Shown here in pieces: positions 56,114 through 62,950 of a DNA stretch of 64,000 bases. Made by a program: the position numbers and the translations under genes. Positions within the stretch are counted from its first letter, which is position 1; every line of letters starts with the position of its first letter. Under the pieces are notes generated by a model. It ran no database searches. It had not been told where the DNA came from and was given only the letters and a program-made list of their open reading frames with translations. Source of the stretch: Pseudanabaena sp. M085S1SP2A07QC (GTDB lineage Bacteria; Cyanobacteriota; Cyanobacteriia; Pseudanabaenales; Pseudanabaenaceae); NCBI GenBank assembly GCA_020404895.1, contig JADBWK010000016.1, positions 1 through 64,000 of the forward strand, given 5' to 3'.

Positions 56114-56158
56114 TCAAGAAGCGTTAGGTGGCGCTTCGCTCCGCCTAACGCTTCTTGA
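56114..56158. repeat. Palindrome upstream of the EamA gene
   Basis: TCAAGAAGCGTTAGG and CCTAACGCTTCTTGA around a core of GGCG/CGCC type with one or two G-T mismatches. Lies in the gap between EamA and HU genes (56051-56769), in which no gene is supported. Confidence 0.75.
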
Positions 56159-56273
56159 GCTTTGATAAGAATTATTAATCATATTATCTCGATCAAAAAC
56201 CAGAATTTTGAATCATTGCCAACAAAGCGGATAAGAATCCATCAAAAGGAATGTATCGCACTAATTCTTTTTT

Positions 56274-56373
56274 ATCAAAATCGGTTTTTTGAAAGCTTAC
56301 CGAAGGCGGACTTTTTAAAAACCGATTTTGATGTTTCCCTTGTCAAAGGCGATGAAAACATCAAAATCGGTTT
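56274..56373. repeat. Three-armed repeat able to form alternative hairpins
   Basis: ATCAAAATCGGTTTTT (56274-56289) is the exact complement of 56317-56332, and that middle segment (56319-56336) is the exact complement of 56356-56373. The middle arm can therefore pair with either flank, but not both. A 101-residue frame across this region is probably a by-product of the repeats. Lies 400 bp upstream of HU. Confidence 0.7.
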
Positions 56374-56621
56374 CATAGTGAGAATTGCTGTGCATCGCGT
56401 TCTTTTTGATGGTTATGTTAGTGGGGCGCATGTTCTCAAAATTCAGAAATTTATCGGAAAAACTTGAACTTTTGTGAAGTGCTTGCCCTGTATGCGTTAC
56501 ACTAATTTGATTTAAAAGTAAAATCCTGAAATGCTTGCAGTCAGAGCTTTTCAGCGCTCCAATAAAGAATTGTGGCAATAAGTATTTAAAAAAAACTGCT
56601 CAAATCCCTATAAATTAATCG

Positions 56622-56637
56622 TTGTGTATATACACAA
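56622..56637. promoter_or_regulatory. Operator-like perfect palindrome upstream of HU
   Basis: TTGTGTATATACACAA, a perfect 16-bp symmetrical site, about 133 bp before the HU start codon and inside its likely promoter region. The binding protein is unknown. Confidence 0.4.
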
Positions 56638-56769
56638 GTGGCAAGTTGCTATTAGAATGATCAAACAGAAGTCATAGTCAGTGCGGCTTCCACAAAAAGC
56701 GATCGCACAAATATTTCTTTGACATTAAACTCATACTCACAAATCATCTCTATATATAAGGGGAAACCT

Positions 56770-57069
56770 ATGAACAAAGGTGAACTAGTTGATGCTATTG
56801 CTAAAAAAGCTGCCGAAAAGGGCTTGTCAGTCAATAAAAAGACTGCCGACGAAGTTCTTTCTGCAACGCTTGAAGTAATCATCGATACTGTAGCTGGCGG
56901 AGACAAAGTAACTTTGGTTGGATTTGGCTCCTTTGAAGCTCGCGATCGCAAAGCCCGCGAAGGTCGCAACCCTAAGACTGGCGAAAAGATGGAAATCCCT
57001 GCAACTAAGGTTCCTGCCTTCTCTGCTGGTAAGTCCTTCAAAGAACAAGTCAGTCCTCCTTCTGACTAA
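56770..57069 (+). CDS. hup: DNA-binding protein HU
   Basis: 99 residues. Canonical HU/IHF fold: MNKGELVDAIAKKAAEKGLS, VTLVGFGSFEARDRKAREGRNP and the beta-arm and tail region PATKVPAFSAGKSFKEQV. Bends and compacts DNA non-specifically as a dimer. The ATG at 56770 is the normal family start; the longer in-frame extension lacks similarity. A GC-rich terminator follows 7 bases after the stop, so it is monocistronic. An unusual 16-bp palindrome sits in its upstream region. Confidence 0.97.
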   Translation: MNKGELVDAIAKKAAEKGLSVNKKTADEVLSATLEVIIDTVAGGDKVTLVGFGSFEARDRKAREGRNPKTGEKMEIPATKVPAFSAGKSFKEQVSPPSD

Positions 57070-57075
57070 TTCTTG

Positions 57076-57112
57076 AAAAAAAGAGGATGCGCTAAGCGCA
57101 TCCTCTTTTTTT
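57076..57112. terminator. HU terminator
   Basis: AAAAAAAGAGGATGCGC, loop TAA, exact reverse complement ending in seven T. Confidence 0.92.
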
Positions 57113-57170
57113 GTTGACAAGCTCACAAATAAGCTCAAGACTAGACGAAAGCTGAGAGCTTGCAATACCC

Positions 57171-57528
57171 ATGACTACTCTACTGTCTAACTCGTTATCA
57201 AGTTTTGCGTGTGCTTGGTTCAGGTGGATTCGGTCAAACTTATTTGGCGGAAGATACACAGATGCCATCGCGACGGATTTGTGTGATCAAGCAACTTAAG
57301 GCGATCACAGATAATCCTGATATTTACAAAATTGTACGCGATCGCTTTCAACGGGAGTCGGTGACACTGGAAGCCTTGAGCAAAGATAACGGACTTGTGC
57401 CAGAGCTTTATGCTTCATTTTGCGAAGATAACGAATTTTATCTGGTTCAAGAATGGATTGATGGGAAGGATCTGCATGATCTAGTGAGTACAGAGGGATG
57501 TTTGGCAGAAGCTAAGGTAGTGTCATGA
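57171..57528 (+). pseudogene. Ser/Thr protein kinase remnant, frameshifted and truncated
   Basis: Start of a Hanks-type kinase: RVLGSGGFGQTYLAEDT is the glycine loop, RICVIKQLK carries the ATP-binding lysine, and LVQEWIDGKDLHDLV is the hinge. The natural beginning (MTTLLSN then RYQVLRVLG) is split by a one-base shift near 57192. The protein runs only to about the EAKV helix before the sequence changes to a transposase remnant, so the catalytic loop and activation segment are missing. Cannot be an active kinase. Confidence 0.85.
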
Positions 57529-57707
57529 ATTATTCGCGGAAGGCGGTCATGTTTAGCATGATCACGCTCGACAACAAGCCAAAAAAGAGTTAAACAACTA
57601 GTTTCATTGGGAAAAGCGCCAATCTCATCAGATTTAGTGCGAAATTCACGAAACAGCCGATCCAAATGATTAGTGGTCCGGAATATGGTGACGTAAATCA
57701 GAATCAA
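57520..57707 (-). pseudogene. IS256-like transposase C-terminal remnant
   Basis: On the minus strand the sequence reads FRTTNHLDRLFREFRTKSDE and GAFPNETSCLTLFWLVVERDHA. The RTTN-x-L-(D/E)-R motif is characteristic of the C-terminal end of IS256/Mutator-type transposases. Only about 55 residues remain, running up to the broken kinase. The upstream boundary near 57707 is not defined. Insertion of this element probably destroyed the kinase gene. Confidence 0.6.
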
Positions 57708-57780
57708 ACTGATAGAAGGAGAAAGTCAACTCTTAAGTCTCCGAAAATTTAAAGACAATTACGAATTACGGGGGACAGAC

Positions 57781-57826
57781 AAAAAACAAAAAGAGAGTTG
57801 CAGCGCAACTCTCTTTTTGTTTTTTG
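57781..57826. terminator. Terminator after the DUF305 fragment
   Basis: AAAAAACAAAAAGAGAGTTGC, loop AGC, exact reverse complement, with long A and T runs; immediately downstream of the DUF305 stop on the minus strand. Confidence 0.85.
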
Positions 57827-57832
57827 TCATCA

Positions 57833-58033
57833 TTAGCGCAATTGTTTCATTTGATTGATTTCAGCTTGTTGAGAGCTGAGAATTTCCTGAGCCATTTTTT
57901 GGATTTCAGGACGTTTGGACTTAGCGATCGCATCTTTTGCCATTACTAAAGCACCCTCATGATGCGGAACCATCGCATCTAGAAACCGTAAATCAAATTT
58001 ATCATCAGCTTTTCCCAAGTCCACACTCATCAT
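57833..58033 (-). pseudogene. DUF305 protein, N-terminally truncated
   Basis: 66 residues beginning MMSVDLGKADDKFDLRFLDA, then MVPHHEGALVMAKDA and ILSSQQAEINQM. This is the C-terminal half of a DUF305 domain, with the metal-type HH motif kept. Full members have a signal peptide and are usually twice this length; those upstream parts are absent and a repeat element begins just upstream. Family members are often found with copper-handling genes, as here with the ATPase fragment. Could still be translated, but probably a relic. Confidence 0.65.
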
Positions 58034-58067
58034 ATTGCGGCACCCACTGTTTATTGCCCTCTTGAAC

Positions 58068-58175
58068 TATAGCAATGTAAGCTTTGCTTAGGACATAAAA
58101 CCCAAAAGATGGCAGAGCGAAGCTCTGCCATCTTTTGGGTTTTGAATTGTCCTATCTATCTCTTACGTTGCTATA
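58068..58175. repeat. 108-bp nested palindrome with TATAGCA ends
   Basis: Outer ends TATAGCAATGTAAG and CTTACGTTGCTATA (one mismatch), middle border TTAGGACATAAAACCC/GGGTTTTGAATTGTCCTA, and inner perfect hairpin AAAACCCAAAAGATGGCAG... loop GAA (58097-58143). It resembles the 52310 element in its ends and the 52418 element in its middle border. Confidence 0.8.
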
Positions 58176-58180
58176 CATTC

Positions 58181-58908
58181 CTAATTAGCAACTCTAAGCG
58201 TGATATCACTAGCTGCGATCACGACATCAGTTCCAGTACCGATCGCGATACCGACATTTGCCTGTGCTAGAGCAGGAGCATCATTGATGCCATCACCCAC
58301 CATCGCTACAATTTTTCCTTCGGCTTGTAACTCCCTGATTTTTGCCACCTTTTGGTCGGGACGGACTTGAGCAAAGACTCGCTTGATCCCTACTTCATGC
58401 GCGATCGCCTCTGCTGTAGCTTGATTATCACCTGTCAGCATTACTACTTCGATTTTCATGCGTTGCAAATCCCTAACCACTATTTGGGACGAAGGTTTGA
58501 CTTTATCGTCAATACCAATTAAGCCTCGTGCAACATAATTAACAGCAATCAACACCACTGTTTTACCACCAATTTCCCAAGCATCTTGATATTGATGGAG
58601 CGCACTGGTGTCAATCCTTTGTTGATCCATCCATAACCTTGTTCCAACTTGGACTAGACAATTTTCAACCTTGCCTTCGACTCCATTACCTGCGATTGCC
58701 TCAAAACCAATCACTTTAGGTATATCAAGTCCTTGTTGTTTCGCATATTCTACGATCACTTCCGCTAAAGGATGTTCAGAATTGCGTTCAATCGCTGCTA
58801 CCATTTGTAATAATTCTCGAGCATCGGGATTGAGGGTAAAAAAATCTGTGACAGTGGGTTTACCTTCCGTAACCGTTCCTGTTTTATCCAAGACAATCGT
58901 TTTAGATC
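58181..58908 (-). pseudogene. Copper-type P1B ATPase, internal fragment
   Basis: About 240 residues of a heavy-metal P-type ATPase: phosphorylation motif DKTGTVTEGKP at the start, the SEHPLAEVIVEYAK nucleotide-binding segment, MLTGDN and MVGDGINDAPALAQANVG. The upstream metal-binding domains and membrane helices, including the CPC helix, are missing, and it ends abruptly after VVIAASDITL where two membrane helices should follow. Upstream sequence (58908) merges into unrelated DNA. A remnant of a CopA/CtpA-like gene, non-functional. Confidence 0.9.
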
Positions 58909-59028
58909 AAAAAAATTCGGAGTCAGAAAAATTTTAATCCTGTTAGACTAGATAAGGTGCAAAATTTGCTAAACAAGTAATTTTACGCATAAACTTAACT
59001 CTTGAAAGACCTTCGGATAATTACCACT

Positions 59029-60630
59029 ATGTTTTGGGCGGATAAATTTGCAGTAGATGCAAGCGGCGATCGCATTATAGTCAACGATTCCAAAACCCCC
59101 TCTGGGCGCGTTCATGTCGGCTCATTGCGCGGGGTTGTGATTCACGATGCCATTTATCGCGCCCTCAAACATGCAGGTAAACCCGTCACCTTCACCTATG
59201 GCGTTGATGATTATGATGCATTAGACACCGTACCCCACTATTTAGATCAAGCCAAATTTGCACCCTATCTGGGACAACCTCTCTGCAATGTTCCTTCACC
59301 TGATGAGACAGCAGCTACTGATTACGCCAAATACTTCATGGGCGAATTTCTAGAAGTATTCGAGCATTTAGGCGTACGTCCCGAAATTTATTACCTGCGC
59401 GATCTCTATCGTTCAGGCAAGATGAATCAATATATTGATATCTTCTTGAAAAATGCTCATCTCGTCCGTGAAGCCTACAAAGAAGTCAGCAAAGCCGATC
59501 GCCCCTCCAATTGGTATCCCTTCCAAACCATTTGCGAAAACTGCGGCAAGATCGCGACTACGGTTGTCACTGACTACCAAGATGGCAAAGTATTTTATGC
59601 CTGTCAGCCCAACGCGATGGAGTACGTCAAAGGCTGTGGTCATACAGGCTGGATCTCGCCCTTTGATGGCAATGGCAAATTGCCTTGGAAAGTAGAATGG
59701 GTTGCTAAATGGGAAGTTATCGGCGTATCGATTGAATTGGCGGGTAAAGACCATTCCCAAAAAGGTGGCTCTCGCGATGTCGCTAATTCCATTTGTCGGA
59801 AGGTTCTCAAAAAGAATCCACCTACCCATGCGCCCTATGAATTTATATTGGTAAATGGAACCAAGATGAGTTCTTCTAAAGGTGTCGGTTCTAGTGCTAA
59901 GGAAATCGCCGATTTATTACCACCTGAACTACTACGATTCTTAATGTTGCGGACACAGCCTCGCAGCGTGATCAATTTCTCGCCTAACTACGAGACAATT
60001 ACTCGTTTATTCCGTGACTACGATACCTTGATTGACAAATATCAGGCTGATACAGTCAAAGATGCAAAGGCTCTAGAAGATTTAGTTCCTTTAATCTATT
60101 CGCAATTGAATACAGATGAGCAGGTCTCAGGTTATCAAGCTTTTGATTTCAGTACCTTAATTTCCTTGCTGCAAATCCCTCACCTCGATCTCGAAGCCGA
60201 GATTGCTGAGAGAAGTGATAATCCCCTCAGCGATCGCGACTGGGAAGTAGTATGTGATCGCATCCGTGTTGGCAAAAAATGGCTGCAAGACTATGCTGAT
60301 GAAGAAGAGAAACTAGTTCTCTATCTAGATTCGGTGCCTGAAAAAGCGTCAACTCTTACCACTGAGCAAGTAACTTATCTTGAAGCATTAGCGACTAATC
60401 TCGCAGGTGATATTAATTGGGAAGGCGAAGAACTGCAAACCCTCTTATTTAGTACTTCTAAGCAAGTTGAAGTTTCTCAAAAGAGTGCATTTGCCGCAGT
60501 GTATTACACGTTCTTAAATAAGGAGCGTGGTCCCAAGGCAGGAAGCTTGCTTTCTTATCTGGATAAAGCATTTGTGATTCAGCGCATTCAAGATGCGATC
60601 GCTCTAAATCTCACGGCTAATAAATCCTAA
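59029..60630 (+). CDS. lysK: Lysyl-tRNA synthetase, class I
   Basis: 534 residues. Class I fold: HVGSLRG replaces the HIGH motif near residue 30, and KMSSSKG (Lys279-Gly285) is the KMSKS loop. An N-terminal zinc-ribbon-like CENCGKI and an alpha-helical anticodon-binding tail follow. Charges tRNA-Lys. Most cyanobacteria use an unrelated class II LysRS, so this archaeal/alpha-proteobacterial-type enzyme is unusual; whether a class II gene also exists cannot be seen. HIP1 sites occur in it, so it is long resident. ATG at 59029 (MFWADKFAVD) is preferred over a TTG at 59002. Confidence 0.93.
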   Translation: MFWADKFAVDASGDRIIVNDSKTPSGRVHVGSLRGVVIHDAIYRALKHAGKPVTFTYGVDDYDALDTVPHYLDQAKFAPYLGQPLCNVPSPDETAATDYAKYFMGEFLEVFEHLGVRPEIYYLRDLYRSGKMNQYIDIFLKNAHLVREAYKEVSKADRPSNWYPFQTICENCGKIATTVVTDYQDGKVFYACQPNAMEYVKGCGHTGWISPFDGNGKLPWKVEWVAKWEVIGVSIELAGKDHSQKGGSRDVANSICRKVLKKNPPTHAPYEFILVNGTKMSSSKGVGSSAKEIADLLPPELLRFLMLRTQPRSVINFSPNYETITRLFRDYDTLIDKYQADTVKDAKALEDLVPLIYSQLNTDEQVSGYQAFDFSTLISLLQIPHLDLEAEIAERSDNPLSDRDWEVVCDRIRVGKKWLQDYADEEEKLVLYLDSVPEKASTLTTEQVTYLEALATNLAGDINWEGEELQTLLFSTSKQVEVSQKSAFAAVYYTFLNKERGPKAGSLLSYLDKAFVIQRIQDAIALNLTANKS

Positions 60631-60662
60631 TAAAAAACGACGCTTCGCGCCGTTTTTTATTA
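60629..60662. terminator. lysK terminator
   Basis: AATAAAAAACGACGC, loop TTC, near-exact reverse complement ending in T-run, directly after the stop. Confidence 0.88.
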
Positions 60663-61169
60663 AGATTTGCACTGTACTCTAGTTTAACAAATCGAGAGAA
60701 AACGGCGTAAAACTTTACAAAAAACCTTTTTAGGATTTGATTATGCTAAATACTAAGCATAATGTTAAGCTTTACTCACGTAAAAAAAACGTGAGTTCGG
60801 GAGGCGATCTCTGCCCGCGATCTCAATTTTTTCCAAGAACATAACCCGATCTTGCGACATACTGTATTGTGCCGCAGTCAAACCCTCCACGCCGCGATGT
60901 TGTTGACCGACTATCTTTACCTTGGGGCACTATTCAAAAATAGGGTTCAACCAAGTAAAAGAAGAGCATAAGCCACTTGACTACCTTTTATCCCAAAGCA
61001 CAAAATGGCTATGCCATTTTGTGCTTTTAAAACCCTTATAGGGTTTGGGGTTTAATTCACAGAAGTGTTGCAACACTTTTGTGAATTGGTATTAGAGAAA
61101 TGGGGATGCAAGTTTTAATGCAATAAATGCATTAGAGTTTTGCAATTATTAAATAAAGTTTAAAAATAT
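60663..61169. other. Non-coding gap upstream of nirA with palindromes
   Basis: No gene supported. Contains ACTCACGT..ACGTGAGT (60774-60796), AAAGCACAAAATGGC-TAT-reverse complement (60995-61027), AAACCCTTATAGGGTTT and AATTCACAGAAGTGTTGCAACACTT (61054-61087). On the minus strand around 60790-60920 a short open stretch (GVEGLTAAQYSMSQDRV) might be the remnant of a gene; it was not recognised. Confidence 0.5.
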
Positions 61170-61211
61170 GTAGTTTCTTATACGAATCGAGATCGAAACG
61201 TTAAGTAGTGT
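61170..61211 (+). promoter_or_regulatory. NtcA-activated promoter of nirA
   Basis: GTA-GTTTCTTA-TAC at 61170-61183 is a perfect GTA-N8-TAC NtcA site. Exactly 22 bases later comes TAGTGT (61206-61211), matching the TA-N3-T -10 box. This is the canonical class II NtcA-dependent arrangement and predicts nitrogen-limitation control of nirA-nrtA. The implied start near 61218 leaves a leader of about 107 nt. Confidence 0.93.
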
Positions 61212-61324
61212 AAACGAAGTATAAAAGTTTCAATAGCGCTTGAGAACTGGAAGTTTTGCGGTTTTGCTTAAATAGCGATCGCCAAAATCATGAGATCTCA
61301 AGCCTGAGCCAAGGATTAAGTAAT

Positions 61325-62896
61325 ATGGCAAATAAAATAGAAGACCTAAAATCCGCAAAAGATGGTCTTGCTGTAAAAGCCGAAATCGACCGATTCGCCG
61401 AAATTGGCTGGGAAGCGATCGATAACGAAGATTTGCAACATCGCTTGAAATGGTTGGGCGTATTCTTTCGCAAAAGTACCCCTGGTCGCTTTATGGTACG
61501 GATGCGCATTCCCAATGGCTTGCTGAGTAGCGATCAGATGCGTGTATTAGCTTCTGTAGTCGAAAAGTGCGGTGAACATGGTGTTGCGGATATCACCACC
61601 CGACAAAATATTCAAATGCGCGGCATTCTCATTGAGGATGTCCCTGAAATGTTTGAGAAGTTTAGATCCGTGGGACTGACGAGCGTACAGTCAGCCATGG
61701 ACAACATCCGTAATATTACAGGCTCACCCGTCGCAGGTATTGACTCTAATGAGCTTTACGATACTCGCGAACTTGCTATCCAAGTCCAAAACTTACTTAC
61801 AAATAATGGTGAAGGGAATCCCGCTTTCACGAACTTACCGCGCAAATTTAACATCGCGATCGCAGGTTGTCGGGATAACTCGACCCATGCCGAAATCAAT
61901 GATTTAGCGTTTGTGCCAGCTTTTAATGAAGAGAATAAAGAAGTATTTGGATTTAATGTATTAGTTGGTGGATTTTTCTCGGCTAAGCGTATTGCGGCTG
62001 CAATTCCCTTAAATGTTTGGGTTCCACCTAAAGATGTGGTTGCGCTTTGTGAAGCATTACTAATAGTATTCCGAGACAATGGACTCCGAGAAAAGCGAGA
62101 CAAAGCGCGTTTAATGTTTTTAATTGATGAGTGGGGAATTGAAAGATTCCGTGCTGAAGTGGAAAAGCAAATGGGTAAACCACTTGTTCCATCTGCTCTT
62201 AAAGATGAGATCGAATGGGAAAAGCGTGATCACATTGGGGTTCACAAACAAAAGCAAGCAGGAATGAACTATGTCGGGCTGCAAATTCCTGTTGGGCGGA
62301 TGTATGCCGCTGACATGTATGAATTTGCAAGGGTTGCAGACACTTATGGCAACAGTGATATGCGCCTCACAGTTGAGCAGAATCTGCTCATTACTAATGT
62401 GAGCGATGAGCAATTGCCAGCGCTTCTGCAAGATCCACTACTTCAGAAGTTCCCTGTCGATCCTGACAACCTCATGCGCGGTCTGGTTTCCTGCACTGGC
62501 AACCAGTTCTGTCCTGTAGCGATCGTGGAAACTAAAAATCGCTCCCTTGCGCTCACCAAACAACTTGCCGAAGACTATATTCTTCCTAAAGTTGTGCGGA
62601 TTCATTGGAGTGGTTGCCCTAATTCCTGCGCTCAGCCTCAAGTTGCCGATATTGGCTTTACGGGTTGCAAAGCTCGTAAAGATGGCAAGGTTGTTGATGG
62701 TGTGGACATTTACATGGGTGGCATGGTGGGTAAAGATGCTCATCTTGGAACCTGTGTAATGGAAAAAGTTCCATGCGAGGACTTGTACGAAGTGGTCGGC
62801 AAGCTCCTAGTTGATCGCTTTGGGGCTACTCCTAAAGCGAACTCTGCAAACGCAGTGATCGCAACACCATCGGCAGAACTTATTTCTGTCAGCTAA
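61325..62896 (+). CDS. nirA: Ferredoxin-nitrite reductase NirA
   Basis: 523 residues. Reduces nitrite to ammonium with six electrons from ferredoxin, using a [4Fe-4S] cluster and siroheme. Cluster ligands Cys390, Cys396, Cys431 and Cys435 lie in SCTGNQFCPVA and HWSGCPNSCAQP with the standard spacing. Both ferrodoxin-like halves are present (RKSTPGRFMVRMRIPNG and VGLQIPVGRMYAADMYEFA). ATG at 61325 (MANKIEDLK) is chosen; the longer frame would extend into the leader. First gene of the nitrate assimilation operon, under the NtcA promoter. Confidence 0.97.
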   Translation: MANKIEDLKSAKDGLAVKAEIDRFAEIGWEAIDNEDLQHRLKWLGVFFRKSTPGRFMVRMRIPNGLLSSDQMRVLASVVEKCGEHGVADITTRQNIQMRGILIEDVPEMFEKFRSVGLTSVQSAMDNIRNITGSPVAGIDSNELYDTRELAIQVQNLLTNNGEGNPAFTNLPRKFNIAIAGCRDNSTHAEINDLAFVPAFNEENKEVFGFNVLVGGFFSAKRIAAAIPLNVWVPPKDVVALCEALLIVFRDNGLREKRDKARLMFLIDEWGIERFRAEVEKQMGKPLVPSALKDEIEWEKRDHIGVHKQKQAGMNYVGLQIPVGRMYAADMYEFARVADTYGNSDMRLTVEQNLLITNVSDEQLPALLQDPLLQKFPVDPDNLMRGLVSCTGNQFCPVAIVETKNRSLALTKQLAEDYILPKVVRIHWSGCPNSCAQPQVADIGFTGCKARKDGKVVDGVDIYMGGMVGKDAHLGTCVMEKVPCEDLYEVVGKLLVDRFGATPKANSANAVIATPSAELISVS

Positions 62897-62950
62897 CCAA
62901 TTACAAGTTCAATCTAATTCACTCAAATTCAGTTTATATTAAGGAAATCA

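Noticed and set aside
56162-56467. 101-residue plus-strand frame before HU
   Set aside because: Built largely from the three-arm repeat; no ribosome binding site and no family signal.
58671-58937. Plus-strand frame opposite the copper-ATPase fragment
   Set aside because: Antisense of the DKTGT and nucleotide-binding region; no independent evidence.
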